Source of the DNA: Candidatus Undinarchaeales archaeon
GTDB lineage: Archaea; SpSt-1190; JASMDC01
Length of the DNA stretch: 64,000 bases
NCBI GenBank assembly: GCA_030753015.1
Contig: JASMDC010000018.1
Span: 8,455-72,454, forward strand
Reading direction: 5' to 3'
The notes under the pieces are model-generated. The model was not told the origin of the DNA. It saw only the letters and a list, made by a program, of their open reading frames with translations, and ran no database searches. This document shows positions 15,739 through 24,844 of the stretch, in pieces (within the stretch, counting starts at the first letter, position 1; each line of letters starts with the position of its first letter). The position numbers were made by a program, and so were the translations under genes.

Positions 15739-18105
15739 ATGGCAGGGGTTGCCACGAATCATAGCCAGAGCGAGGACGCTGGCGGTCAGACCGCTCACGG
15801 TGTGGGTGCCGTCGGAGGGTACGACCTGGACGGTGACTCCTACGTGTTCCACGGATCGGAGGCCGACGTCCGTATCGAGTTCCTCGCCGCCGATGTGGTG
15901 AACGTCCGGCTGGACCCTGACGGCGCCGCTCGCAAGGACTCCCCAGCCATCTTCACCCGCGATCTTGGGGGGTCCGATGTGACCGTCGAGGACCGCTCCG
16001 ATTCCTACCTTCTCACCTCCGACGAGCTCCACGTGTATGTCGATAAGACATCCGGGAGAGTGACCTTCGCCGATACCGATGACACCGTCATCACACGCGA
16101 CACCGACCAGGGCATGACCTGGGACGACGATGGCCGGATCAGGATGGAGCGTGAGGTCGCCGGGGACGAATCCTTCTACGGACTGGGAGAGAAGACGGGA
16201 GCCCTGGACAAGCGTGGCGAGCACCTCACACAGTGGACCTGGGATGCCAACGGCGACCACGCCGGTGGAACCGACGAGATGTACCAGGCGCACCCGTTCT
16301 ATATCGGGCTGCACGACGATGCTGCCTACGGGCTGTTCCTTGACAACACCTTCCGCACTACTTTCGCCATGGCCGAGAACGGGGCCGACAAGGCCACTGT
16401 GACGGCGGATGGAGGCCAGCTCAACTACTACTTCCTCAAGGGCCCCGCCATGCGCCACGTGGTGGAGCGCTTCACCGAGCTCACCGGCAGGATGCCGCTA
16501 CCTCCGCGATGGTCGCTGGGCAACCACCAGTGCAAATGGAGCTACTTCCCAGAGACCACGGTGCGCGAGATCGCGGACGGCTTCCGCCAGCGGGACATCC
16601 CCCTGGATGCCATCTGGCTCGACATCGACTACATGGACCAGTACCGAGTGTTCACCTGGGATCCGCAGCGGTTCCCGGACCCGGAGACAATGATCAAGGA
16701 CCTGAAGGACCAGGGGATCCGCACGGTCACCATCATCGACCCCGGGGTGGACGACGGGGCCAACTACGATGTGTACGCCGAAGGGATGAAGGAGGGCTAC
16801 TTCATCACCGACGAGAACGGAGAGGTGTTCCACGCCCCGGTATGGCCCAAATCCGCCGCCTTCCCGGACTTCACCCGGGAGGAGGTCAGGCAGTGGTGGG
16901 GTGACCTGTACGGCCGGCTCACCGATGCCGGGATAGCCGGTGTCTGGAACGACATGAACGAGCCCGCTATCATCGACACGTACAAGACCATGCCCGACGA
17001 CATGGAGCACCACGGCGACCTGGGTGACGTCAAGCACAATGAGGCCCACAACGTGTACGGTATGTACGAGGACATGGCCACCTATGAGGGCATGCTACGT
17101 GCCAACCCGGACGAGCGTCCCTTCGTGCTCACGCGCTCTGGCTTCTCCGGCATCCAGCGGTACGCGGCCGTGTGGACCGGCGACAACCGGAGTAAGTGGG
17201 AGCATCTGGACATGGGCATGCCCATGATGGAGAACATGGGTCTTTCGGGGATGGCGTTCATTGGCACCGACATAGGCGGGTTCGGTGCAGACTGCACACC
17301 CGAGCTCTACGCCCGCTGGCTCCAGTTCGGTGCGTTCTCGCCCTTCTGTCGCACCCACTCCTCCCGCCACACCCGTGAGCAGGAGCCCTGGACCTTCGGC
17401 CAGGAGACCGAGGACATCGCCCGGGACTACCTCACCCTCCGTTACCGCCTAATGCCCTACACCTACGATGCCTTCCGTCAGGCGTCCGAGACCGGCATCC
17501 CAGTGATGAGGCCACTGGTGCTCGACCACCAGAACGACCCGAACGTGCGCAACCTCTCGAACGAGTTCATGTATGGGGATGTCCTCCTGGTCGCTCCCGT
17601 GACCGAGGAAGGGGCGCGGGAACGCGATGTCTACCTTCCCGAAGGCCGATGGGTCGACTACTGGACCGGCGAGATCCACGATGGCCGCCAGACCGTCGTC
17701 AGGGACGCTCCCGTGGACACCATGCCCCTGTACGTGAAGCAGGGTTCGATCGTGCCCATGGGGCCGGCCATGCAGTACACCGACGAGAAACCGACGGAGG
17801 AGCTGGAGCTCCACGTGTACGCGGACGACCGCGCCGAGGGCAGGTTCTACGAGGACGACGGACACTCCTTCGGATTCAAGCAGGGCGAATACAACCTCAC
17901 CGAGTTCGCCTACCGTAACGACACCGGCACCGCCGCCATCACCGTGGACCGGGTCCATGAGGGCTACGCCACCGAGGTAGGGACCTACAAGTTAGTCATC
18001 CACTCGGAGCGCGATGTGACGGGGGCGACAGTGAACGGCCAAGACACCGCAGTGGCGCGAGATGGCGATGCGTACGTCGTCGAGGTGGACGCGGGAGCGA
18101 TATAG
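15739..18105 (+). CDS. Alpha-glucosidase, glycoside hydrolase family 31
   Basis: A 788-residue enzyme that cleaves terminal alpha-linked glucose (or related alpha-glycosides). The GH31 signatures are clear: WLDIDYMDQYRVFTWD, the nucleophile region GVWNDMNEPA (Asp of WNDMNEP), the acid/base region WTGDNRSKW, and GTDIGGFG. The order is N-terminal beta-sandwich, (beta/alpha)8 barrel from about residue 255, then C-terminal beta domains. There is no signal peptide from this start, so it is probably cytoplasmic, degrading imported or stored glucan. ATG 15739 is preferred because it has AAGGGGAT upstream and lies after the TATA box; an upstream reading would include the promoter. It is apparently monocistronic. 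Confidence 0.93.
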   Translation: MAGVATNHSQSEDAGGQTAHGVGAVGGYDLDGDSYVFHGSEADVRIEFLAADVVNVRLDPDGAARKDSPAIFTRDLGGSDVTVEDRSDSYLLTSDELHVYVDKTSGRVTFADTDDTVITRDTDQGMTWDDDGRIRMEREVAGDESFYGLGEKTGALDKRGEHLTQWTWDANGDHAGGTDEMYQAHPFYIGLHDDAAYGLFLDNTFRTTFAMAENGADKATVTADGGQLNYYFLKGPAMRHVVERFTELTGRMPLPPRWSLGNHQCKWSYFPETTVREIADGFRQRDIPLDAIWLDIDYMDQYRVFTWDPQRFPDPETMIKDLKDQGIRTVTIIDPGVDDGANYDVYAEGMKEGYFITDENGEVFHAPVWPKSAAFPDFTREEVRQWWGDLYGRLTDAGIAGVWNDMNEPAIIDTYKTMPDDMEHHGDLGDVKHNEAHNVYGMYEDMATYEGMLRANPDERPFVLTRSGFSGIQRYAAVWTGDNRSKWEHLDMGMPMMENMGLSGMAFIGTDIGGFGADCTPELYARWLQFGAFSPFCRTHSSRHTREQEPWTFGQETEDIARDYLTLRYRLMPYTYDAFRQASETGIPVMRPLVLDHQNDPNVRNLSNEFMYGDVLLVAPVTEEGARERDVYLPEGRWVDYWTGEIHDGRQTVVRDAPVDTMPLYVKQGSIVPMGPAMQYTDEKPTEELELHVYADDRAEGRFYEDDGHSFGFKQGEYNLTEFAYRNDTGTAAITVDRVHEGYATEVGTYKLVIHSERDVTGATVNGQDTAVARDGDAYVVEVDAGAI

Positions 18106-18164
18106 GCCCACGTGCCCACCATGCGGTCCATGACATGAGGCAGTTCACCACCCCAAACGAATCC

Positions 18165-18170
18165 TTATAA
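18165..18170 (+). promoter_or_regulatory. TATA box of the DUF401 gene
   Basis: TTATAA (in ATCCTTATAACG) lies 25-30 bp upstream of the ATG at 18195, giving a leaderless transcript. Confidence 0.55.
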
Positions 18171-18194
18171 CGCCCCCACGCCTTCCAGTCGTCC

Positions 18195-19385
18195 ATGCCC
18201 CTTCCCGTGGTCCTGAGCCTGGCGCTGTCCTTCGCCGTGCTCTTCGCTGTGGCGCGATGGAGCCTCCCGGGCGCTCTCACGGCAGGGGCGCTGTCCTTGG
18301 GGTTCCTGACCCTCCCGCCCGCCACGGTGGTGTGGGTGGCAGGGGCCACCCTGGGCGATCCGTCGGTGCTGGCCCTCGCCCTGGCGGTCGCGGTCATTCC
18401 CCTAATCGGCGGTGTGATGGAGGAGGGTGGGCTCATGGACCGGCTCGTCGCGAGCCTCCGGATGGGCCGCCGGCCCTTCCTTGCTGTCGCGCCGGCCATG
18501 GTTGGGATGCTCCCCATGCCCGGTGGTGCACTGCTCTCGGCGCCCCTCGTGGAACGGCGCGGGGCGGACCTCCCCGGTGAGTTGAAGGCGGCCATCAACG
18601 TCTGGTACCGGCACCTCATGCTTCTGATCTATCCTCTCAGCCCCTCGCTCATCGCTTCGGCCCAGATGGCCGGTCTCGGTGTGTACGAGATCATCCCCTG
18701 GCAGGTGCCCGGGTTCCTGTTCTGTGGCCTGCTGGGCTATGTCTTCCTGTTACGACGTGTACCGGCCGATGGTCCGGGGATAGGCGATCCGAGGACCGGT
18801 AACGTGCCCCTGACCGTCCTGTTCTCGGCACCGGCCGTCGACCTGCTCCTACAGCGCGCGGGCCTGCTCCCGTTCCCGACACTTGGTGCGCTGGCGGGTG
18901 TCACCGTGGGACTGGTCCTTGCCTATGCGCATTCGGGACCCAAGGGACGCGACCTCGGGACCATCGCCCGTAAGATGCGTCCATGGAGCTTCGGCGCCAT
19001 CGTCTTGGGGATGTTCCTGTTCCTGGAGATGTTCACGGCCTCGCCCGCGCCGTCGTTCATCGCAGATGTGGCACCATCTCAGTGGGCGCTCCTGGTGCCA
19101 GTGGGCTTCATCCTGGGTGCGGCAACGGGGCGCATACAGCTCCCTGCCTCGATCCTCATTCCCATCCACCTGGCCATGGTGGGCGCAACGACAATGCAGC
19201 CGATACCCTTCGCTGTGATGTACCTGGCAGTCTTCCTGGGCTACATGGTATCCCCTATCCACCCCTGCTTGGTCGTGTGCCTCGAGTACTTCAGGACGGA
19301 CCTGCGAGGATTCGCCAGAGCCGTGGTTGGTCCGGTGACGCTGGCCTTCCTGGCCGCGGGACTGGTGGGCCTAATGGTCCTCTAG
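18195..19385 (+). CDS. DUF401-family multi-pass membrane protein (COG1906), putative transporter
   Basis: A 396-residue protein with about ten hydrophobic segments. The family is recognised from the central GMLPMPGGALLSAPLVE and the C-terminal SPIHPCLVVCLEYF. DUF401 proteins belong to a superfamily of ion/organic acid permease-like proteins (related to GntP/DctM-type carriers), with no defined substrate. It follows the GH31 gene but has its own TATA box, so co-function with the glucosidase is only a guess. Start choice is firm: the ATG is 25 bp from the TATA box. Downstream lies a 444-bp spacer. Confidence 0.75.
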   Translation: MPLPVVLSLALSFAVLFAVARWSLPGALTAGALSLGFLTLPPATVVWVAGATLGDPSVLALALAVAVIPLIGGVMEEGGLMDRLVASLRMGRRPFLAVAPAMVGMLPMPGGALLSAPLVERRGADLPGELKAAINVWYRHLMLLIYPLSPSLIASAQMAGLGVYEIIPWQVPGFLFCGLLGYVFLLRRVPADGPGIGDPRTGNVPLTVLFSAPAVDLLLQRAGLLPFPTLGALAGVTVGLVLAYAHSGPKGRDLGTIARKMRPWSFGAIVLGMFLFLEMFTASPAPSFIADVAPSQWALLVPVGFILGAATGRIQLPASILIPIHLAMVGATTMQPIPFAVMYLAVFLGYMVSPIHPCLVVCLEYFRTDLRGFARAVVGPVTLAFLAAGLVGLMVL

Positions 19386-19829
19386 GCCGCGACCGGTTGG
19401 AGGATCGAGTGAAGTGAGCGGTCGTCTGATAAATAGGGAGGATCATCATGGATGGGTCGCCTCCCCTCGGTTCACTTCTTTTTCGAGGTGCAATGTAGGA
19501 ACTCCCTTCTGTTGTCATGGGCAGGCCTCAGAGAGGGGAACGATAAGGGATGGCCCGGGGAGGGCCGTGGTGGCATCAGCACCCCCCCGGGTCGATTGGG
19601 TGATCCTCTATTCTCACATGGCCTCATGTCGTCGATACAGGATCGGTACAATCCTAGTGGTTATCGCCCGTCCCGGCTCCGGTGTGCCGGTTGGACGGGG
19701 CGTGGCCCGTGGTCTCGCTTATTAAGTAGCTTGTGCTTCCGGATATTAATAGAAATGGAACAGAATATGGTACGATGTGGAACATCCAGCAGCTCTTGAA
19801 GGGCGGCCGTCCTTTGGACAGACAGATAA
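19386..19829 (+). other. 444-bp spacer with no convincing gene
   Basis: No ORF here has plausible composition. The longest open frames are rich in Arg/Gly/Ser and share no motif. It contains TATA-like GATATTAATAG (about 19741-19751) and GATAAATG just before the kinase start, and one strong stem-loop listed separately. No tRNA, SRP or RNase P hallmark was seen. Confidence 0.5.
19667..19699 (+). other. Strong stem-loop of unknown role
   Basis: CCCGTCC (19667-19673) pairs with GGACGGG (19693-19699); inside, CGGC pairs with GCCG around an eight-base loop, with a GTT bulge on the 3' side. About 11 base pairs in 33 nt could be a structured leader or a small RNA element upstream of the kinase. It has no T-tract. 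Confidence 0.3.
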
Positions 19830-22514
19830 ATGTTTGTGTTCATATCGTCGTACGTGGGAGCATTCGACCGGTTGAACGACCTGCAAATCTCCTCCAAGCT
19901 CTTCCTCCTAATCCTCGTGCTCTCAGTGATCCCCCTGATCATTGTCGGCTACATAGCCGTGTGGAACGCCCGGGGCATCGCCATGAACGCAGTGGAAGGC
20001 TCTACCAAAATGGGGGAGCGGGACCTGGCCGCTGCCAAGGAGCTGGGTCGCGCTGCGGTGAACGATAGTGTCGAGGCACTGGACGCGAAGGCCATCGAGG
20101 CTCTCGAGATGCGTGCCGTCGAGCTCGCGCGGAGCATCGCCAACTTCCTCTACGAGCGCGACGGCGACATCCTGGGCGCCCGGTCTCTAGACAGGAGACC
20201 GGAGACCTACCGTGCGTTCCTGCTGTCGAAGCGACATATCGTGAATCTGGGCCACCAGCGACAGGAGGTACCCCTCTACTCCGAGATGACCTTCATCGAC
20301 CTTACCGGTCGCGAGATAATAAGGGTGCACAAGGACGACATCCAGGTGGTCCTGCGCAACGTGGCTAATACCGCTGACACCTACCTCGGCGTCGAGGACT
20401 ACTTCGAGCATGCAAAGGTGCTGGGTGAAGACGAGATTCACGTCTCTCATCTTGTGGGACAACGCATTGATCCGTACCGTGCGTACAGGGGAGTCGAGCG
20501 TCCGAACGGGGACCGGTTCGACGGCATCATCCGGTGGGTGACCCCGGTATACGAGGATGATGAGAAGGTGGGCTATGTGACCCTGGCCCTCAACCACACC
20601 CACCTTATCGAGTTCATCGAGCACGTCGTGCCCACCACAAAGAGATTCATCGACATCCCTGATCCGGGAGCTGGCAGCTTTGTCCTCATGTGGGACGACC
20701 AGTGGCATAATATCGTCAATCCCCGTCACGACCGCATCTGGGGATACACCAAGGAGGGTATCGAGGGTCAGGAATGGGCCAACACGACGATCGAGGGCCT
20801 CTTGAGCTACCCGACGAACTGCGAGGTCCTGGGCACCCACCTACCCTCCTGCTCGCAATGGAGGCCCGAGAACGCTGATGCCGGTCTGGTATCCTTCACG
20901 TTCATGTGGATAGGGGAGGACCTGGTGACCACGTTCGCCACCATCCCGTACTTCTCCGGGCCTTACTCGGCCCCTCAGGGATTCGGCACTCTTACCATGA
21001 TCTCGGACAGCGCGTCATTCCACGCGGCTGCGGAACGGACCCGATGGATGATTGACGAGACCACACGGAGACAGAGCGAGCGGATCCGCGAGACGGTCGA
21101 GCTCACCATCGATACGATCGACCAGCGTGCCCGGGTCACTACCGTGCTCCTCGTGTTCGTCGCCATCGCCTCGGCCTTGCTTGTGGCCACCGTGGGCGCC
21201 GGGATGTCGATAACACTCACCGAGCCACTCATGACGCTGACCGACAGCGCCGAGCGCATCTCGGACGGCGACCTCGAGCTCGAGCTCGACGTGCAGCGGG
21301 GCGACGAGATAGGCCAGCTTGGCAGGGCCTTCAGCCGGATGTCACAGGAACTGCGCAAGACGTTGGATAACCTGCGCACGGCCAACCTCGAGCTCAAGGA
21401 GCTGGATCAGCTCAAGTCGCAGTTCGTGTCCGTCGCGTCCCACGAGCTGCGGACACCCATCATCTCCATCCGTGGTTACATCGAGCTGGTCAGGGAGGGT
21501 GAGGGCGGGCCCGTCACCGACGAGCAAGAGAACATGCTCGCAGTGGCCTCACGTAACACGGAACGGCTGCTCACCATCATCAACGACCTGCTGGACATAT
21601 CCCGCATCGAGGCCGGTGCCCTGCACCTGGATATGGTGTCCGTTGACATCAACCGTCTTGTCCGGGACACCCTCGAGGAGATCCGGCCGCTGGCGGACCG
21701 ACACGGCCACACGATGAAGCTCGAACTGGATAGCAGCATCCCAGAGGTTGAGGGGGATCCTGACCGGCTGGCCCAGATCGTCACGAATCTGCTCAGCAAC
21801 GCTATCAAGTACACACCGGACAAGGGCAGGATCGTCGTCCGTACTGAACGCGGGGATACGGACGGGATTCATCTGAAGGTGGAGGACGACGGGATTGGTA
21901 TCCCCTCCGGAGACCTCCCGCATATATGGGAGCGGTTCTATCGGGGCCAGCATGCTTCTGGCCACCATCGTCCCCGGAGCATGGACTTCAGAACAGGAGG
22001 GACCGGGCTCGGGCTCCCCATCGTGAAGGGTATCGTGGAGGAGCATGGAGGGAAGGTTCGGGTTGAGAGCGAGGAGGGTGCCGGGAGCACGTTCCATGTC
22101 AATCTTCCTACCGAGACCGCGATGATAGCAGCGACTGGGCACAGTTCGCGTAATAGGAATCCCATGGTGCTCGTCATCGACGATGATGAGGAATTTTGCG
22201 ACCAGATCGAGCTGGTCCTTCGCAAGGACTTCAAGGTGGTCAAAGCGACGAGCGGCAAGGAGGGAGTGGATATGGCCGGCAAGCACCGTCCCGACCTAAT
22301 CCTCCTCGACATCCTCATGTCAGGGCTCGACGGGTACGAGGTGTGCCGTGCGCTGAAGGAGAGCGACGACACTAAGAACATCCCCGTCATCATCCTTTCC
22401 TCGATGGACCGGGAGGACGTGTGGGCGCGTGCCGAGGACGCCGGGGCTGACGATTTCATATCGAAGACGTTCAAGCGGAAAGAGCTGCTGGAAAAGGTGC
22501 GTTCGCGCCTGTGA
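19830..22514 (+). CDS. Hybrid sensor histidine kinase (Cache-HAMP-HisKA-HATPase-REC)
   Basis: An 894-residue membrane sensor. TM1 about 22-45, a large extracellular double-Cache-like sensor about 46-428, TM2 about 430-452, HAMP about 453-505, HisKA with the phospho-acceptor His538 in SHELRTP, HATPase_c with N box NLLSNAIKYT, G1 DDGIGIP and G2 GGTGLGLPI, then a C-terminal receiver with Asp827 in LLDILM. All residues needed for autophosphorylation and internal relay are present. The ligand is unknown. The following regulator gene begins 12 bp later, so the pair is an operon and probably a cognate phosphorelay. The in-frame TAA immediately upstream fixes the longest start at ATG 19830. Confidence 0.93.
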   Translation: MFVFISSYVGAFDRLNDLQISSKLFLLILVLSVIPLIIVGYIAVWNARGIAMNAVEGSTKMGERDLAAAKELGRAAVNDSVEALDAKAIEALEMRAVELARSIANFLYERDGDILGARSLDRRPETYRAFLLSKRHIVNLGHQRQEVPLYSEMTFIDLTGREIIRVHKDDIQVVLRNVANTADTYLGVEDYFEHAKVLGEDEIHVSHLVGQRIDPYRAYRGVERPNGDRFDGIIRWVTPVYEDDEKVGYVTLALNHTHLIEFIEHVVPTTKRFIDIPDPGAGSFVLMWDDQWHNIVNPRHDRIWGYTKEGIEGQEWANTTIEGLLSYPTNCEVLGTHLPSCSQWRPENADAGLVSFTFMWIGEDLVTTFATIPYFSGPYSAPQGFGTLTMISDSASFHAAAERTRWMIDETTRRQSERIRETVELTIDTIDQRARVTTVLLVFVAIASALLVATVGAGMSITLTEPLMTLTDSAERISDGDLELELDVQRGDEIGQLGRAFSRMSQELRKTLDNLRTANLELKELDQLKSQFVSVASHELRTPIISIRGYIELVREGEGGPVTDEQENMLAVASRNTERLLTIINDLLDISRIEAGALHLDMVSVDINRLVRDTLEEIRPLADRHGHTMKLELDSSIPEVEGDPDRLAQIVTNLLSNAIKYTPDKGRIVVRTERGDTDGIHLKVEDDGIGIPSGDLPHIWERFYRGQHASGHHRPRSMDFRTGGTGLGLPIVKGIVEEHGGKVRVESEEGAGSTFHVNLPTETAMIAATGHSSRNRNPMVLVIDDDEEFCDQIELVLRKDFKVVKATSGKEGVDMAGKHRPDLILLDILMSGLDGYEVCRALKESDDTKNIPVIILSSMDREDVWARAEDAGADDFISKTFKRKELLEKVRSRL

Positions 22515-22526
22515 GATAGGAGGACA

Positions 22527-24080
22527 ATGATCATGGCCAAGGACAGTGCAAAGGATGAAGGCGCGGGGCTGACGGTCCTTGTGGTGGACGATGAACCGGA
22601 CACCGTGGACTACATTACCCTGCTCCTCACCACGCGCGGGTACGCGGTGCTCCCTGCCAACTCCGGCGAGGACGCTCTCGCCACACTCGACAAGCACGAC
22701 GAGGTCGACCTCGTGCTCCTTGACCTGCGCATGCCCGGCCTATCCGGTGCCGACGTCCTCATGACGATCCGGGCCGACGAGCGGACCGCGACCCTTCCCG
22801 TGGTCATACTCAGCGTCAACACAGAGACAAAGGACAAGGTCAATGCCCTCGGGCTGGGCGCGGACGACTACATCGAGAAGCCCTTCAGGAAGGAGGAGCT
22901 GTTCGCCCGCATCCGTTCCCACATCCACCGCAAGACACTTCGCGAGGAGCTGGAGGAGCTGAACCGGACCCTCGACCGCAAGGTGATGCAGCGGACCATG
23001 GAGCTCTTCCTCGAAAAGGAGTTCAGCGAGTGTCTCATCGAGAACGCCTCGGACATAATCTGTGTACTGGACCGCGAGGGGAAGCTCGTCAGGGTGAACC
23101 GGGCGGCAGAAAGGCTTTTCGGTCACGGGAAAGAGGAACTGCTCGGCCAGGCGCTCATCAGCTATGTAGTCCCCGAACACGTCCCTATCCTCACCGAGAA
23201 CCGCACCCAGCGACTGCGGGGAGCGGACATCTCACCATACGACGTTGACGTGGTGGCCGGCGACGACTCGCGTCGTACAATCGAGATAGGAACGAGCCTG
23301 GTCAAGGACGAGAGCGGTGAGTTCGTGGAGTTCATGATCGCACGGGACATCACCGAGCGCAAGCGTGCTGAGGAGGAAATGCGCCGGCGGCTGATGCGGT
23401 TCCGTCTCAAGGAAGGAACCCTCTACCTCGTGGATGAGCACGGCCCGGGGCTCGCCCTCGAGGCGTTCAGGGACCTGCTCCGTGCTGGCTATCGTGCGCT
23501 TGCCATCACCCGTACGCCCGGAGAAGAGTTCCGGAAGGATACCGGAGGAGAGTATGAGCTCGAATGGCTCGCGGAGCAAGAGGGTCCGGACGCCCTTCCC
23601 CCCGAGCTCGGGATGGTCGAGAACCGCATCAAAGGGCTATCGCGACGGACTGCCGTGCTAATCGAACGGCTCGATTATCTCCTGTTCAAGAACGGCTTCG
23701 AAGCGACCCTTTCCTTCGTCCAACGCCTTCGAGAGATCGCGTACGTCCACGGCCACGTGGTGGTCCTCGCACTGGACCCGGCCGCGGTGACGCCCGACCA
23801 GCGCAACCTCCTCGAGAACGAGACGGGAATGATCGAGACACAACAAGGAGTGCGGCTCCCCGAGGATCTCATGGTGATACTACGGTTCGTCCACCGGCAG
23901 AACCTTATAGGCGTCAAGCCCCCCCTCTCGGAGATCGGCCACGAGTTCGGGATGAGCCGACCAACGGTGCGGCGGAAGGTCAAGCAGCTCCTGGCAGGGG
24001 AGTACGTGCTGGCACACCAGAAGGGGCGATCCAAGGTGCTCGAGCTGGCGCCGCGGGGCCGACGTCTGTTCGAGCGGTGA
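22527..24080 (+). CDS. Response regulator with REC-PAS-DUF835-winged helix architecture
   Basis: A 517-residue protein. Residues 10-130 are a receiver (VVDDEPDT, phospho-acceptor Asp66 in LLDLRMPG, Lys in EKPFRKEE). A coiled linker and a PAS/PAC domain follow (about 150-285, ending FMIARDITERKRAEEE). Residues about 295-440 are DUF835, an archaeal signalling domain with a degenerate RecA-like look (LIERLDYLLFKNGFE, VVLALDPA). Residues about 455-517 form a winged-helix-like HTH (SEIGHEFGMSRPTVRRKVKQ), implying DNA binding. AGGAGG at 22516-22521 precedes the ATG; a second ATG lies two codons on. It is downstream of, and probably phosphorylated by, the hybrid kinase. REC-PAS-DUF835-HTH proteins suggest Thermoplasmatota-like lineages. 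Confidence 0.9.
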   Translation: MIMAKDSAKDEGAGLTVLVVDDEPDTVDYITLLLTTRGYAVLPANSGEDALATLDKHDEVDLVLLDLRMPGLSGADVLMTIRADERTATLPVVILSVNTETKDKVNALGLGADDYIEKPFRKEELFARIRSHIHRKTLREELEELNRTLDRKVMQRTMELFLEKEFSECLIENASDIICVLDREGKLVRVNRAAERLFGHGKEELLGQALISYVVPEHVPILTENRTQRLRGADISPYDVDVVAGDDSRRTIEIGTSLVKDESGEFVEFMIARDITERKRAEEEMRRRLMRFRLKEGTLYLVDEHGPGLALEAFRDLLRAGYRALAITRTPGEEFRKDTGGEYELEWLAEQEGPDALPPELGMVENRIKGLSRRTAVLIERLDYLLFKNGFEATLSFVQRLREIAYVHGHVVVLALDPAAVTPDQRNLLENETGMIETQQGVRLPEDLMVILRFVHRQNLIGVKPPLSEIGHEFGMSRPTVRRKVKQLLAGEYVLAHQKGRSKVLELAPRGRRLFER

Positions 24081-24110
24081 GCCTTGTAGAGCGACTGCTA
24101 CCATCAGTCG

Positions 24111-24140
24111 TCCCATGTTGTTCCATGTTCCGTTCCATGT
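24111..24140 (+). repeat. Three direct repeats TYCCATGT directly upstream of a TATA box
   Basis: TCCCATGT at 24111-24118, TTCCATGT at 24121-24128 and TTCCATGT at 24133-24140 are spaced 10 and 12 bp apart, close to one helical turn, and abut the TATA box ACTTATAAC at 24141-24149. The position immediately upstream of the core promoter fits an activator site. The HTH regulator just upstream is a natural candidate binder. Confidence 0.5.
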
Positions 24141-24158
24141 ACTTATAACTGGGGAACG

Positions 24159-24785
24159 GTGTCCTTCGGATTGGGAGCGAGAACGGTCAAGAAACGCGAG
24201 CGTCTCATCACAGTGACCCAGGATTGGAGGTCGGTCCTCCATCAAGACACCACCCCCTCGGCGGCGGCCGTCAGACAGGTCGCCACGTCCGTGCTCACCC
24301 TCGTCCGTGGACGGGAGCCGGGCGCCCGCGCCGAGCTCTTTTACAGACTTCTTGCACTCTTGGCCACATGCGGTTACCGTGTGTACTACCTCTCCTGCGA
24401 CAAGGGTCGGGAGGAGGTCATCGAGCGATGCGCGAGGTACGGTCTGCGTCCGTCGTCCGTGAACGTGCTCGAGCTAGGGAGGGACTGGACCGTTCCTTCC
24501 TTCGAGCGCGATCCCTCCCATATCAAGGACCGCATCGCCTTCATACAGAACGCCCATCAAGGATTCTCCCAGGACGAGCCCCTCATCTTCGCTGGGGACG
24601 TTGTCACGCATCTGACCACGCATTACGGTGTCGCGCGGACAACCGATTTCCTGCGTGATATCGTCTCGGACGCCAGGAGTTCGACCACGCGGTTCGTCTT
24701 CCCCATCGATGGAAGACATCCGGGGACCGAGGACCTGCTTCCGACCGCGGACCTAGTGCTTGAGCTCGACGGCACTGACCGTTGA
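24159..24785 (+). CDS. RecA/KaiC-like protein lacking a Walker A motif
   Basis: A 208-residue protein, GTG start at 24159 or TTG at 24171 (the latter is about 25 bp from the TATA box). It follows the RecA-fold rhythm: a long helix after LVRGREPGARAELFYRLLALL, then VYYLSCDKG and VNVLELGR, LIFAGDVVTHL in the Walker B position, RFVFPIDGRHPG, and a final LVLELDG. There is no GxxGxGKT, so it is unlikely to be an ordinary ATPase. Similar degenerate RecA-like proteins accompany archaeal signalling systems, and DUF835 in the preceding gene has a related look. It is transcribed from its own promoter with three upstream repeats. Family assignment is by pattern only. Confidence 0.5.
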   Translation: MSFGLGARTVKKRERLITVTQDWRSVLHQDTTPSAAAVRQVATSVLTLVRGREPGARAELFYRLLALLATCGYRVYYLSCDKGREEVIERCARYGLRPSSVNVLELGRDWTVPSFERDPSHIKDRIAFIQNAHQGFSQDEPLIFAGDVVTHLTTHYGVARTTDFLRDIVSDARSSTTRFVFPIDGRHPGTEDLLPTADLVLELDGTDR

Positions 24786-24844
24786 TGACGCTCACCGAAG
24801 CGCTCAAGGGAAATGCTTAAGAGGGCGCTTGATAGCATACGGGT

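Noticed and set aside
15580-16458. Long minus-strand ORF opposite the GH31 gene
   Set aside because: It lies antisense to strongly conserved GH31 sequence and has the Val/Gly/His-rich composition of a reverse-frame shadow.
19414-19725. 103-aa ORF in the spacer before the kinase
   Set aside because: Arg/Gly/Ser-rich, no motif, no suitable start signal, and it crosses a strong stem-loop.
24110-24140. TYCCATGT repeats as a CRISPR-like array
   Set aside because: Units are only 8 bp with 2-4 bp gaps; there are no spacers and no cas genes.
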